Origin: Gigaspora margarita
Lineage: Eukaryota > Glomeromycota > Glomeromycetes > Diversisporales > Gigasporaceae
Direction of reading: 5' to 3'
DNA: 64,000 nucleotides
Assembly (NCBI GenBank): GCA_009809945.1
Contig: WTPW01000188.1
Coordinates: forward strand, 130,562 to 194,561
Positions 24,185 to 35,977 of the stretch are shown here, piece after piece. A program made the position numbers and the translations under genes. A model generated the notes under the pieces. That model was not told the DNA's origin, did not search any database, and saw only the letters and a program-made list of their open reading frames with translations. Each line of letters opens with the position of its first letter. Position 1 is the stretch's first letter.

Positions 24185-25236
24185 ATAGCCTATGTAATGA
24201 GATGGCTCTGAGTTTGATTCCCATAGTGGGAAAGTTCACCTTTAACATTATACTGACTGCATTACAGTGTGACTGTATCCTGTGATACAAAGTCAGATTA
24301 GTAGATCTGTAACCTGGATCACACCGATTATTAGGAGCCAACTGACTTGTGTGATATTACATGAGGAAAAAGGAAGTAACCAGGCAACTAGAAGCAGACT
24401 GTCTTGAGTATCATTATATGAAGGAAAAGAAGGCACATAAATCCTGGGACAAGTAGGATTAAAAAACAAAATGGGCTTGGCAAGACCCAAGTGAAGAGGT
24501 AGTAGGACTTTTAATGGTACTACAGGAACCGAATGGTAACTAACTAAAAGACTAGATGGGCAAGAGCCTCTATGGCAAAGGGGCATACCAACCTGGCTGC
24601 TGGAGTTGCACCAGAGAAAAAGGACCTATGTTATAGAAGTAGGAACCAAGGAAAGGGAGTCCATAACGGCACTCTAAAGCCTAGCTGACCAATCCTTCTG
24701 GGCCAACTGGATTGGAAGTATGGAATTCTGGAGAAAAGGATCCTGGTAAGGGAATAGTAGTGCTAGGGTTCAGTAAACTTCACAAGGACAAGGTAACAGT
24801 TTAGTTTAAGGATAATCCCTGACTATAAGTGGTCTGCTTCAGTAAATGTATAAGTTACCAAAGTGTAGGTAATACCAATACTAGGAACAGTGTTGCTCTA
24901 CCAAGTTTCTTAACAAGAATCAAGGACCAGGAATACCTGGCTGGGTCCTAAAGTTACGAAGCAAGAATCTGGAACATTTCATTTTGGTGATACAAGATGG
25001 GTTGGCAGGAGGAAAAGAACCAGAGGATTTAATTAGACAATACCAGTATGTGGGTTGCAGGTATGACAGCTAGTGTAGAACCTTCGGGTAGCTACTTAAA
25101 TAGGCAACCAAAAGTTGCAGGGAAGGCTAGTTGTATTCTCATTCATGCCAATAATTCCTATATGGATTGCTGATGGCCCTAATATCTTGAATAAAATTCC
25201 TAAGTCCCAAAGTGGGCACTTTAAAAAAAAAAAAAA
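24185..25236 (+). mobile_element. tRNA-headed retroposon, copy 2
   Basis: B box GAGTTTGATTCCC at 24210-24222. The body is parallel to copy 1 (AAACTTCACAAGGACAAGGT, GGTTGCAGGTATGACAGCTA). The 3' end is GAATAAAATTCC, then CCCAAAGTGGGCACTTTA, running directly into a poly(A) tract at about 25222-25236. This is the clearest A-tail of the three copies and marks retroposition. The copies lie head to tail about 1.5 kb apart. Confidence 0.65.
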
Positions 25237-25463
25237 GAAAACTTTTTAAAATTTTGCTAATTTTGTGCATTTTTTAATAAAAGATTTTTTAGCTTTAAAA
25301 TTGCAATTATATATAAATTTATGCTAATAGGTAACAAAATAGGTTGTACTACTAGAAAATAGGCTGGCTATATATTAAAGTAAAAAATACTAGTTTTATT
25401 TATAGTTAACTCGCTTTATAATAAACTGTTGGTTCTGACTATTAAAAAAGTTCATAATATATA

Positions 25464-26113
25464 CAGTCTAACCTTTCTATGGTCACACCCCATATAGTCA
25501 CACCTCTATATAAGTGCCCAATATTGTGCAACTAACTTAAATATAGTAAAAAACCTTCCTATAATCACAAATCATCTATAATTACTATCACAAAAAATTT
25601 TGATTTTTTTATCAATTTTATTAATAAAGTCACCAATTTTGACTAAATAGGGATTAAAAAAATCTGATTGGTCAATATTCATATTCATGTTTATTAAAAA
25701 TATTCTATTTTGATAGCAAATAATTTTTGATGCAGCAGCCCAATTTAAATGAAACAACTACCAAAATGTTCATCCCGATGAGATAATTCTAATGAGCTCA
25801 AAATTGTTGAAATACAATCACAGGCTCCTGTAATCATTAAGGATTTGTGACACTTCACATGTTTAAGAATTGATTAAAATTAAATACTCTTTAGAAAACA
25901 CTCTGGTAGTTATTTTATCCAAATTGGGCCACTGGATCAAAAGTTATTCATTATCAAATATTTTAAATTTTTAATAATATTTCAAATATGTGCAAATATA
26001 ATTACTTATTGAACTTTCGGCATGTGAATATAACAAAGTATTTTACTTATAGTCACCTCTATGCAATCAGCAAAATAGGACACAACCAACTTGTGATTAT
26101 AGAGAGGTCTGAC
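25464..26113. repeat. pogo/Tc1-mariner-type non-autonomous element
   Basis: TIRs: CAGTCTAACCTTTCTATGGT on the left; the right end is the complement of CAGTCAGACCTCTCTATAAT. TA is on both sides. 650 bp, no transposase frame. A short element with the same kind of TIR is at 32218-32391, and a loose terminal fragment (GAGAGGTCTGTA) is at 26235-26246. The CAGT start and TA target fit the pogo branch, by analogy with known families. Confidence 0.8.
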
Positions 26114-26249
26114 TGTAATTACTATATTTTTTTTAAGAAACTATATCTCTTTTTATACGGAACTTTTATAAAATTCAAAATGTTTTAGTTATAAAGAGAT
26201 TTGGTATAAAGAAAATTAAAATATGATATATTCTAGAGAGGTCTGTATT

Positions 26250-26550
26250 ATTTTACCAAAAATTACTTTACAGACACCCCATTTTACTAACAAATTATTC
26301 ACCTACAAGTTTATTTTACTGATAGTTCATTTTATCAAAGTTTATTTCACTGATAAATTTTTTTTATAAGGCATGCTAACTTTAACTCTAATTTTACTCT
26401 AACCCTATCCTGACCCTAATGACGATGACCAAATTACTTTGTTGGTAAAATGAGCTTCAGTAAAATAAGCTATTGGTAAAATGAACTTGTCAGTGAATAA
26501 TTTGTCAGTAAAATGAAGTGTCTGTGAAGTGATTGTTAGTGAAATGATTG
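26250..26550. repeat. Foldback with GTAAAATGA subrepeats and telomere-like centre
   Basis: The left arm (CAGACACCCCATTTTACTAA, AAATTATTCACCTACAAG, TTTATTTTACTGATAG) is matched inverted in the right arm (GTAAAATGAACTTGTCAG, GTGAATAATTTGTCAG). Arms consist of repeated (A/T)TTTTACTGA / TCAGTAAAAT motifs. The centre has CTCTAACCCTATCCTGACCC, a degenerate CCCTAA run. The layout is the same as the foldback at 308-990 although the sequence differs. Confidence 0.8.
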
Positions 26551-26923
26551 CCACCTATTCTAGAGTTAACACTTCTATCTGAATTTATACATTTGAATAT
26601 ATACTATATCATATACTATAATATGATATAGTGTTTTTAATCTGGATATAATTAACTTTAAATTTAAATTTAAATTTATACTATGATAAAACCAGATAAA
26701 TCTGGATATAAAATATATATTCTGATTGAGATATTAATCTAATATATTATAAACTAATATTATAACTTTCATATTAATAATAAATACTTATATTTATTGT
26801 CTAAAGCATAGTAGAGGACTTACTACTTTATACCAAACAATGCAATATCTGTTAGAAATATCCAATCATAGTACATATTCTGGTATTACAACATATTGAT
26901 TATATAACTGATAGCAGACTATA

Positions 26924-27303
26924 TAGGGTCTTTGCTTTAAAAATAGGGTTCTGAGGTCCCCAAACCAAAATTGAAATTTTTGTTAAATCTTAATTTATGG
27001 AACACAAAGTTCATTTTGTGCAAATATTATAACTGGTTGACTTAATATTAAAATGAGTTATGGAAGTCCAGAAGATTTTTTGATTATAGAATAGAAATGA
27101 TCAATATAGCAAAATAAATATTTTACTATCAATTTTGAATAGAAACATTATATGATTTTAATTTTTATCCAATAACAAAAAAAGGATTATAAAAAATTAG
27201 TGAGAAATCAAATTTAGGTTGTTTGGTTATACAATCTTTATTTGCTATTTACTCAAAAAAAATTCTAGTACCATAGAATCATTTTCAAGGCAAAAACCCA
27301 TAT
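26924..27303. repeat. MITE, family C
   Basis: TIRs TATAGGGTCTTTGCTTTAAA and complement of TATATGGGTTTTTGCCTTGA. A diverged partial copy is at 40045-40300: shared CCCCAAACC, AATTGAAATTTTTGTTAAAT, AATATTTTACTATCAATTTT, GTCATTTTCAAG. No coding capacity. Confidence 0.65.
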
Positions 27304-28430
27304 ACTATATACTGTACATATTACTGCTTCAGATATCTATTAGCTTCTGATAATTTAGTAATTATAATATTTCTAAACTATATATTATAAATATTTTTTT
27401 GTTCCAATAAATTCTAATATCCTTTTGGTATTAATTTTCAAATCTTATCATACACATCTTTCTAAAATATACATATATACTTTTATTTGTACTGCTCTAT
27501 ACATGAGGATGAAATTATTTTGAGTTCTAAAACCTGAAATTAAAATTTGAAGACGAAATTGTTTTTGATCTATTTTACTTAAAAGATGAAATTATTTGAT
27601 ACTTTTTTTGAATAGATGAAATTATAAGGAACATATTTATATAAATTTTATTTGCACTTCCTTATAAAATTTTTAATTTTCTCTAATGAAGATGAAATAG
27701 AACTTTTTCAAAAATCAATTTTGGTGGCATTACTATAATGTTCATCTTGAAATACAGCATTAAGTTTCAAAACTAATACTTTTAAAATCTTAATTTTATT
27801 TTATTTTATTTTTTAAACAATTTTTTAGTAAATAATTTTTTTTAAAAAAAAAAGTTTTTTAAAAGATTTTGTTTTTTTAAAAAAATGAGGTTTTTAAAAA
27901 TTTTTTAAATAATATATTTTTATACTTTTGCTATTTTGTACATTTACAATTTATTAATTACTAAAATATCTTTAGCTGTATTAATACTAAATTCAATTCA
28001 AAATAAAATTTTTATAATAATAAAAATAACAATAACTGATAACTATGCAGTTTAGAGCTACTAGCTCTTGAATAGCTAGCTAAAAATAGTTTAGTTAGAA
28101 AATAGCTTAGTTAAATGCACTTAGATCTGTTATAGCCAGCTATTAGCTAAACAAAGCTAGTAATTTGTATTACTACCTGGATAGTAAAAGAAATTTTGCA
28201 ATAGGTCACTTGTGAATGAATTATTTAGATTATATAATAGTACAAAAATTTAGTAATGGGATTTGAAAAGTAACTAATATGATAGGTGGCATATTTGTAC
28301 TACTTATTTTATTTGCTTTTTATTTTTTAAAATTATATTAAAAATTTTTTACTGACATATCTATTGTAGCATCAAATATATATTTAAAATTGTATAAGTC
28401 ACATGTATTATAATTTTATCATCATTTAAA
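27304..28430. other. AT-rich spacer
   Basis: No gene. A stretch near 27500-27620 repeats GATGAAATTATTT-like motifs three to four times; the remainder shows T/A homopolymer runs only. Confidence 0.45.
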
Positions 28431-28568
28431 AAAAAAAAAAATTTGACCAACCAACCCAAGTTTTTAGATTCTATATAATGCAAAATAAAAAATTAACTTT
28501 GTGTAGCTTAATCTTCAATATAAACATTATTCTATTAATTTACAAAAAATAAAAAAAATCTAAATATG

Positions 28569-28979
28569 GTCAAGACATCTATACTCAACAATCACATGAT
28601 GTGTTTCAATTTTTTAAATGGCTATAACTTCTTATCTAAGAGGTTTTAAAAAAATCTGACTGGTAACTTTATAAAGCTATATTAGCTCTACATATATGCC
28701 AAAATTTTTTCAAAATCTCATTACTGTAAGAAGTTTTAGCATTTTGAAAATTGAAATTTTATATGTAACTTTATAAATTTACATATAAAATTTCAATTTT
28801 CAAAATGCTAAAACTTCTTATAGTGATGAGATTTTGAAACAATTTTGGCATATATGTAGAGCTAATATAGCTTTATAAAGTTACCAGTCAGATTTTTTTA
28901 AAACCCCTTAGATAAGAAGTTATAGCCATTTAAAAAATTGAAACACGTTACGTGATTGTTGAGTATAGATGTCTTGCAC
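28569..28979. repeat. Near-perfect 410-bp palindrome
   Basis: Two arms of about 200 bp: GGTCAAGACATCTATACTCA on the left, complement GAGTATAGATGTCTTGCACC on the right. They are almost identical along their length, meeting at ACATATAAAATTTCAA near 28775. High arm identity suggests a young insertion or arm homogenisation. Non-coding. Confidence 0.9.
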
Positions 28980-29704
28980 CATAACTAATACAATTTTCAG
29001 ATTCTAAGTAATAAATTAAAAAAATCTAACCAACTAACCCATGTTTTCAGATTCTATATAATACAAAATAAAAAAATCAACTTTGTGTAGTCTAACCTTA
29101 GATATAAACATTATTTTAGTAAATTAAATTCAACCAACTGACCCAAGTTTTCAGATTCCATGTAATGCAAAATAAAAAATTAACTTAGTATAGCTAATTT
29201 TAGATGTAAACATTATTCTGTTAATTTATAGTAAATTAAAAAAAATAAAAAAATCTAACCAACTAATATAAGTTTTCAGTTTTCATATAATATAAAATAA
29301 AAAATCAAGTTTGTATAGTCTAATCTTAGATATAAATATTATTCTAATAATTTATAGTTAATTAAAAAAAAACTAACTGTAGACCCAAGTTTTTAGATTT
29401 AATATAATACAAAACAAAAAATTAACTTTATATAGTCTAATCTTAAATATGAAATTATTCTATTAATTTATAGTAAATTTAAATAAAAAATAAATAAAAC
29501 ATCTGGCTAACCCAAGTTTTCAGATTCTACATAATGTAAAATAAAAGCTACTTGTATATCCTAATCTTATATATAAATACTAAAAAAAAAACTGATCAAC
29601 TGATCCAAGTTTTCAGATTCTATATAATGCAAACTAAAAATTAACTTTGTATGTCTAATCTTAAATGTAAATATTATTTTATTAATTTATAGTAAATTTA
29701 AAAA

Positions 29705-30465
29705 AAGGGGTTTGTGACTTAGAAAAGTTGTTAAGTTTTCACTTCCAAGTGGCAGGTTTAAAGTTCAAATCCCATTGGTGATGGTTTGAAAATAGATCTG
29801 TGTTTGGTAACTTGTTTCTTGTTAATAGTTGGGTATATAATCTGTAATCTTGGTTTTACTATCTAGAATAGGAGCTTTCAGGCATAAATTTAACATTGTA
29901 CTAACAAATTCAAGGAACCAGAGAAATTGGAAACCTGTTTGGCAAGTCCTGAGTAAGGAGGTAGTTGAATAATCTTCATGGTGCTATAAAAAAGGTCAGT
30001 CTTGGGGTCAGAATGAACTTTACAAGGGCAGTATAAAGAAGCTATAGCAGTTTAAGGATAATCTCTAACTACAAGTATCAGTTAACACTATGACACCCAG
30101 TTTCTGAAGACCACCACTGTATATAATTGGAACATGTACTTGGGTAGGCTAGCAATTTCTATGAGGGTAAAATAGCTCTAAGGCCAGCTGGTCTTATTAA
30201 GAATAACCCCAACAATTATAGTTTGATTGATAGATAAATATTGATAGGTGAAATATGAATCAGAGTGTTTCAAATAGGCAGGTCCCATAGTTTGATCTGC
30301 AGGTATGGTAGCTAGTATAGAACCTTTGGGTGGACTGCTTAAATTAGGTACCAAAAGTGTACATATGGCTAGTTGTATACTTGTCAATATAACAAATATC
30401 AATAACATTCACTAAAGACCTTGTCAGGCCACAGTAGACAGCCATTAAATAGTAAAATACAAAAA
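29705..30465 (+). mobile_element. tRNA-headed retroposon, copy 3
   Basis: A-box-like TGACTTAGAAAAGTTG (29715-29730) and B box AAGTTCAAATCCC (29761-29773). The body is shared with copies 1 and 2 (TTTGGCAAGTCCTGAGTAAG, TTTAAGGATAATC, CAGGTATGGTAGCTAGTATA). Shorter and more diverged. Inserted into the 120-bp satellite, which resumes after an A-rich end near 30460. Confidence 0.6.
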
Positions 30466-31620
30466 AATTCTAACCAACTAACCCAAGATTTTAGATTTCA
30501 AGTAATGCAAACTAAAAAATTAACTTTGCATAACCTAATTTTAGATATAACATTATTTTATAATTTATAGTAAATTAAAAAAAAAATTCTAACTAACCCA
30601 AGTTTTTAGATTCTATATAATACAAAATAAAAAATTACTTTGTATAACCTAATCTTAGATATGAACTTTATTCTATTAATTTAAAGTAAATTCAAAAAAA
30701 AAATCTGACCAACTAATCAAGTTTTCAGATTCCATGTAATACAAAATAAAAAATCAATTTTGCATAGTTTAATCTTAAATGTGAACATTATTCTATTAAT
30801 TTATGGTAAATTATTAAAAAAAATAAAATAAAATTAAATCTGATTAAACTGAAAAATCAACCTTTTGTAATCTAATTTTAGATGCAAATATTATTTTATT
30901 AATTAAAAAAAAAATTAACTAAATGATTCAAGTTTTCAGATTCCATGTAATGCAAAATAAAAATTAATTTTGCAGGTCTAATTTTTGACATAAATATTAT
31001 TTTATTAATTTATAGTAAATTAAAAAAAAACAATCCAACTAACCAATCCAAATATTTAGGTTCCATATAATGCAAAATAAAAAATTAACTTTGTATAACC
31101 TAAACTTAGATGTAAACATTATTTTATTAATTTATAGTAAATCAAAAAAAAAGAAAACATTTGCTTGACTGATCCAAGTTTTTAGCTTCCATGTAATGCA
31201 AAACAAAAAATCAACTTTGCATTAATTTTAGATGTAACATTATTCTATTAGTTTGCAGAAACTAAAAAAAAAATTCAAATGACTATTTCAAGTTTTCAGA
31301 TTCCATATAATGCAAAACAAATAATCAACTTTGTATAGCCTAATATTAAAAGTGAACATTATTCTATTAATTTACAGTAAATTAAAAAAATAAAATAAAT
31401 CTTACCTACTAATCCAAATTTTCAGATTCCATATAATGCAAAATAAAAAATCAACTTTGAATAGCCTTTCTAATTTTAAATATAAAAATTATTCTATTAA
31501 TTTACCGTAAATTAAAAAAAATCTATTAGATTCAATATAATGCAAAAGAAAAAATCAACTTTGTGTGGCCTAATCTTAGGTGTGAACATTATTCTATTAA
31601 TTTATACAGTGCAAACAACC

Positions 31621-31842
31621 TTGTCCTAGCAAATAAATTTGACTAAATTCAAAATACTAATTCTTGTTTACAAAAAATAATATCCAAAAAATCTTTTTAT
31701 AAAACATTAAAACCATCCAAGCTAAACATTTTTGTGGTCTTAAATTTTCTAAAATTGTTTTTTCTAAAATTGTTTTTAATAAAATTGTTTTTAATAAAAT
31801 TGTAGAGAATTAAAATCAAGATAATTTTATAATTAAACAGGC
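31621..31842. other. Spacer with short tandem TAAAATTGTTTT
   Basis: Four units of about 13-16 bp (CTAAAATTGTTTT / ATAAAATTGTTTTTA) at 31748-31802; otherwise nothing recognised. Confidence 0.5.
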
Positions 31843-31990
31843 AATTTGGCCACCCTATATATATTATTAAACAAGCAATTTGGCTGTTCTATATATACTA
31901 AATTTGGCCACCCTATATATACTAAATTCAGCTGCCCTATATATACTAAATTTGGCTGCCCTATATATAAAACTTGGCTACTTTTGTGTA
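31843..31990. repeat. About 24-bp tandem repeat
   Basis: Around five units of TTTGGCCACCCTATATATAC(TAAA) with CTGCC variants. A 72-residue open frame crossing it (31846-32064) is a translation of the repeat. Confidence 0.75.
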
Positions 31991-32097
31991 TATATTTAAA
32001 ATATGCAATTTTGTTGCCTTTGTGTATTGGTATATTATTAAAGCAAGCAATTTGCTATATATAATGACAATATCAAATTTAGAGAAAGGAACTGAAC

Positions 32098-32212
32098 CTA
32101 ATATGATTGATCATGATTGATCATATAGTTTGATTGATTATGAAAGTTTTTAATTGATTATAATTGATCATAGTTTGATTAATCATAAAGTTTAATCGAT
32201 CATAATATAATT
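32098..32212. repeat. GATTGATCAT degenerate repeat
   Basis: Direct and inverted ATTGATCAT / GATTAATCAT motifs, around eight, directly left of the TA-flanked MITE. Confidence 0.6.
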
Positions 32213-32217
32213 ATATA

Positions 32218-32391
32218 CAGTCAGACCTTCCTAAATACAAGTCATTGGGCCAAAGTTTTGATATCTTGCATTTAGAGAACAATAAGGAAAATTGCATTTA
32301 TAGAGGTTAAAAATATATTTGGGCCAGAATTTAAGGTTGCATTTAGAGGAGTGTTGCATTTAGGAGGGTTGTATTTAGGGAGGTCTAACTG
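32218..32391. repeat. Short pogo-type MITE
   Basis: TIRs CAGTCAGACCTTCCTAAATA and complement of CAGTTAGACCTCCCTAAATA, TA both sides, 174 bp. Shares TIR type with 25464-26113. Confidence 0.85.
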
Positions 32392-32399
32392 TAATTAAT

Positions 32400-32900
32400 A
32401 ACAAATTTGCTATTTTTACTCAAAATTTAATGATAGATATCTTGATAACTAGTAATCCAAATTGGCTCAAATTTTTATAAAAGATAGTATCAATGTTCAT
32501 ATATGATATATAAAAATTTTAGATAATTTTGTAATTCTTGAGTAATTATTTGTATATGGTAGTTAATTTTTTTAAAAAAATTAACTATAGTATACAAGTG
32601 AGTACTCAAGTATTACCAGACCAAATTGTCTAAAATTTTTATATATTATAATTTAATATTGATACTATTTATGATAAAAATTTAAGACAATTTGGATTAC
32701 TAGTTATTCAGATATCCATTATCAACATTGAGTAAAAATAGCAAAAATTTTATAATAGTCAATTTTTAAAAAGTTTGATATTTTTACTCAAAAATTGACA
32801 ATTGATATCTCAATAACTAGTAATCCAATTCTGCCAAATTTTACATCATAGATATATCAATATTCTTTTATAATATATAAAAGTTTTAAATGATTTGGTC
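32400..32900. repeat. Foldback plus an extra half copy
   Basis: The motif ATATCTTGATAACTAGTAAT, with flanking TTTTTACTCAAAATTTAATG, appears forward at about 32410-32460, inverted at about 32690-32745 and forward again at about 32775-32830. The first two form a palindrome of about 350 bp; the third is a solitary half. Confidence 0.7.
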
Positions 32901-33064
32901 TAGAAGCATCGCAACCTGTGATATCACAAGTTGTAAACAATTTGCATATTGACCAATAAAATAATAAAAACAAATTAATTTAATCCTATCCTAACATCTA
33001 ATTCCAATTATGTTCTATTTTTAATTCTTATTATTAACCAACAAAATCAATGTTTATGTTTGTG

Positions 33065-33208
33065 TCTGAAGTTGATACCCGACTGGAAATGCAACTTCAG
33101 TTGAGACCCTAAAATTAAATAATTTTGCATGCATTAGTTATCAATTTTAGACAAGTGTAATTTTGGCCTACTGAAGTTGCAACCTCAGTCAGATATCAAC
33201 TTCAGTCA
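33065..33208. repeat. Small MITE with CTGAAGTTG ends
   Basis: Outer TGAAGTTGATACCCGACTGG and inner GCAACTTCAG are both matched inverted at 33163-33208. About 144 bp, non-coding. Confidence 0.75.
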
Positions 33209-33885
33209 CAACAATTATATCAAAAACTTATCATAGACCACCATACAAGTAACGGCATTAATTGCAGAAGAATCAATATGATAAATGATGACACTAGCAA
33301 GTGTGATGCCAAAAAATGAAAACAGCACAAAAAACAAAATAAAGCTAACAAATTACAGAAAAAGTGCAAAGACACTTATAAACAGTGATGCAATCAAAGT
33401 GATGACACCATGAGCAATGACTTCAACTAATGACAACTCCAAGGATTCAACAATGAGTCCTGTGAATGATGCCCAACAAAATGACAGCTCCAACAAAACA
33501 ATGGCTCCAACAAAGCAACAATCCCAATAAAGGATGACTTCAGTAAACGACAATTTCAACAAAATGTTAGCATCGAAGAAGATAACACTACAAAAAAGAG
33601 GTTAAATTGTGGATTAGTATTGTAATGAAAAGAAAAAAAAAAGAAAATCTTATCTGTATATGTGTTGATCTGTGTAACCTGTGATATCACAACCTGCTAC
33701 GATGAACAAAATTCAAAGAAAAAAAATATTTAAGCTATATAGTAGTAAGTGCAGATTTGATTGATTTGTTTTTATATACCAAAAAAGTATTTTATTTTAG
33801 TACGTAATATCTAACTAAAGTTATAATAGGTTGTAGTCAATAGGAACTATAGCAAAAATAATATAGAGTATTATTGGGTTGTACC
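33209..33885. other. Intergenic, repeated CTCCAACAA motifs
   Basis: Around 33430-33550 there are several ATGACAGCTCCAACAAAACA-like motifs. No protein recognised on either strand; the 69-residue frame on the minus strand follows the motif repeats. Confidence 0.4.
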
Positions 33886-34030
33886 GGGCCTATTTACTAA
33901 ACCCGACTCGGGTCCAATATTTAATAAACCCGATCTGAACCCGGCCCGCTTTACAAACAAACTTTAAAATTTAGACCCGACCCGTGCACAAACCCGGCCC
34001 GATCCTAAAACCCGCGGGTTTAGCCCGGCC
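33886..34030. repeat. GC-rich AACCCGGCCCG repeat
   Basis: About eight imperfect AAACCCGRCCCG motifs, with GGGTTGTACCGGGCC at the left end and GCCCGGCCCAATACGGACCC at the right as loose inverted ends. Very GC-rich against its surroundings. It may be a non-autonomous element like the GC-rich ends of the hAT element. Confidence 0.6.
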
Positions 34031-34189
34031 CAATACGGACCCTAGTCCCAAGGTCATAAAAAATTTTACTAATAAATCATATTCATTCATTAAGTAAAAA
34101 AATGCACAGCTATAAAATCTGCTAACAAGTAGGGCTAAACGCCGACCTAAATCCGACGCATCCGACCCGGAAATTTGGGGACAGCGTAA

Positions 34190-34496
34190 ATTATAGCGGT
34201 TTGCAAAATGATAAGACTTTTGATCAAATTTGTAGATCGCTGCATACACATACAATCATCTTGATTGTTGTCCGATTGCACGATTGTAAAAGATTGTAAA
34301 ATTCGTTTTCTGGCCAAAAATTCAATATTAATATTTTTATTTTCATAAAATTTATCAGATATCTATGCTCTCTAAAAAACATCGTACAATCGCGCAATCG
34401 GACAACAATCAGGTGATTGTTCAATTGATTGTATTCGATTCAGCGATCGATCTACAAATTTGATCAAAAATTACATCATTTTGTAAACCGCGATAA
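34190..34496. repeat. MITE with TATAGCGGTTTGC ends
   Basis: Left arm: TATAGCGGTTTGCAAAATGA, TGATCAAATTTGTAGATCG, TTGTTGTCCGATTGC. Right arm is the complement (GCAATCGGACAACAA, CGATCTACAAATTTGATCA, CATTTTGTAAACCGCGATA). Arms about 110 bp. The frame on the minus strand here is arm sequence. Confidence 0.85.
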
Positions 34497-34509
34497 AGCA
34501 AATGCTAAC

Positions 34510-35450
34510 CTGGCTCAGTCATGTATGCCAAAAATATTTATTTATGGCTCAGGATCATGCGATTTTAAGATATATTCAAGTGCATCCACTTATTTGCGCG
34601 GGTAATACAACCTCCTGGAACGGAAAAAGCCAACGGAGAGTACAAATTATTACAAAGAATCCAAACACGTGTCAAAGAAGAAAAAAGCGAAAATATGAAA
34701 AAAAACAATGGTTAAATCGATCTTGGAGCACTAATTAAAAATGACGGCTACATATAGTAGGTATCAATATAACCTTATAGCCTCTAATGTTAAAGCTCTA
34801 ACCCTAACTTTTTATCTTACGCACTTAATTGAATTTCCTTTTTTTGGTTTGTATTACCCACAAATAAGTAAAATGGTATTTAAGCCACCTTAATCACATG
34901 CTCGAATTTTTTGGCAATTTCTTATTGGTACGTACCGGTAAGTTTATATATATTTAATGGTTATAGAATAAACCCTGTTTTAAGTATAATAGCATCAAAA
35001 ACGTAACTTTTAATGGTGCTTGACAGTGGTTAAATTTGAGTTAATTTGCATTGAAGTAATTATGATTTCTAACGTGAGTTACTGTAAAGAATCCTTTGTA
35101 ATGTCTACTCGCTATTTCGGCGACTACAGTAGCAGGTAGGTAAACTTAAGGTAATAGTTTACGTTGAAATTATCGTATTAGAATTATTATGATTTAATCC
35201 AAGTGTTACTTTAAAAAATCTGTTACAGAACTTTCTATTTCGGTGACCACAGTATTGGTTTAAGTTAAGGTTCCATATAGTTGAGTTAATTTGCATTAGA
35301 ATTGTCATACTTTCTATCGTGGGTTACTGTAAAACATTTGTTACAGAACTTAATTACATACAAATGACTTAGTTAAAGTTGGTATCGAATTATCGTTTAT
35401 TTCCATCGTGAGTTTTTGTTATTACTTCATGATACACAGCATTGGTTCAC
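34510..35450. repeat. Left copy of a diverged duplication flanking the GH92 gene
   Basis: Shares with 42003-42200, in the same orientation, GCATCCACTTATTT, TCGATCTTGGAGCACTA, CTTATAGCCTCTAATGTTAA and TTTTTTTGGTTTGTATTACC. Further right, 35030-35400 holds about three degenerate units (GAGTTAATTTGCATT, GTGAGTTACTGTAAA, TGTTACAGAACTT). Not coding as far as can be seen. Confidence 0.65.
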
Positions 35451-35854
35451 TAAACGCATATACTGCTGTACTGTATCAGTAAAGATCACGTTTAATGTGT
35501 AACATGAAATGCGGTAACCTTCAACTTTTTGATGTCACTTATGACTTTTGTCGGTAAAACAAGTGTGTCACATTTGTGATCTGCAAATGCGTTCATATGG
35601 AAATTCGAAGTTACACCGCTGCGCGTTATTTCGCGATTATACGATAAAGAAATTTGTAATAATTTTTGTCACATCATATTTATAAAATTTAGATTTTGCC
35701 CATTTTGTTTTTCAATTAAAAAGTTGGAAAAAACATCTAAATTACAGTAAATTAAAAAATAAAATAAAAGATTATGTACGTACTTTACGTACGTACTAAG
35801 ATTCTATTCGCTGAGATTATTTACTGTCGTTTTTTTAAAAAAAATTCTATTTTA

Positions 35855-35977
35855 ATGGGCTTAGGAGGAATTATAATTTTCGTGTTACACTTAATACGTG
35901 TAGTGTCCCTCGAATGTCCAGAATCAGGAAATATTACAATACACAATACAGAATATTCTAATAAATGTGTTACATAG
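35855..35977 (+). CDS. Possible small secreted peptide or lone exon
   Basis: 40-residue frame from ATG at 35855: hydrophobic core GLGGIIIFVLHLIRVV directly after the start, then LECPESGN and a second cysteine near the end (NKCVT). That is the shape of a signal peptide followed by a short mature part of about 21 residues. It lies 180 bp upstream of the GH92 gene on the same strand. No family recognised. It may be chance, or exon 1 of an unrecognised gene. Confidence 0.25.
   Translation: MGLGGIIIFVLHLIRVVSLECPESGNITIHNTEYSNKCVT

Larger units (their letters stand above)
28430..31620. repeat. About 120-bp satellite array, some 18 units
   Basis: Consensus features per unit: CCAACTAACCCAAGTTTTCA, GATTCCATATAATGCAAAAT, AACTTTGTATAGCCTAATCT, AACATTATTCTATTAATTTA, TAGTAAATTAAAAAA. 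Units recur about every 110-125 bp, diverged by substitutions and A-tract length. The array is interrupted by a palindrome (28569-28979) and a retroposon (29705-30465), so array growth predates both. The frame at 30178-30408 (-) lies in the retroposon and is not a gene. Confidence 0.85.

Noticed and set aside
31843-32064. CRISPR-like array or small protein
   Set aside because: Units are adjacent without spacers and the frame is a translation of the 24-bp repeat; context is a eukaryotic nuclear genome.
35030-35440. Hidden exons in the duplicated region upstream of GH92
   Set aside because: Degenerate tandem units with stops in all frames and no domain similarity; no splice-consistent chain could be built.
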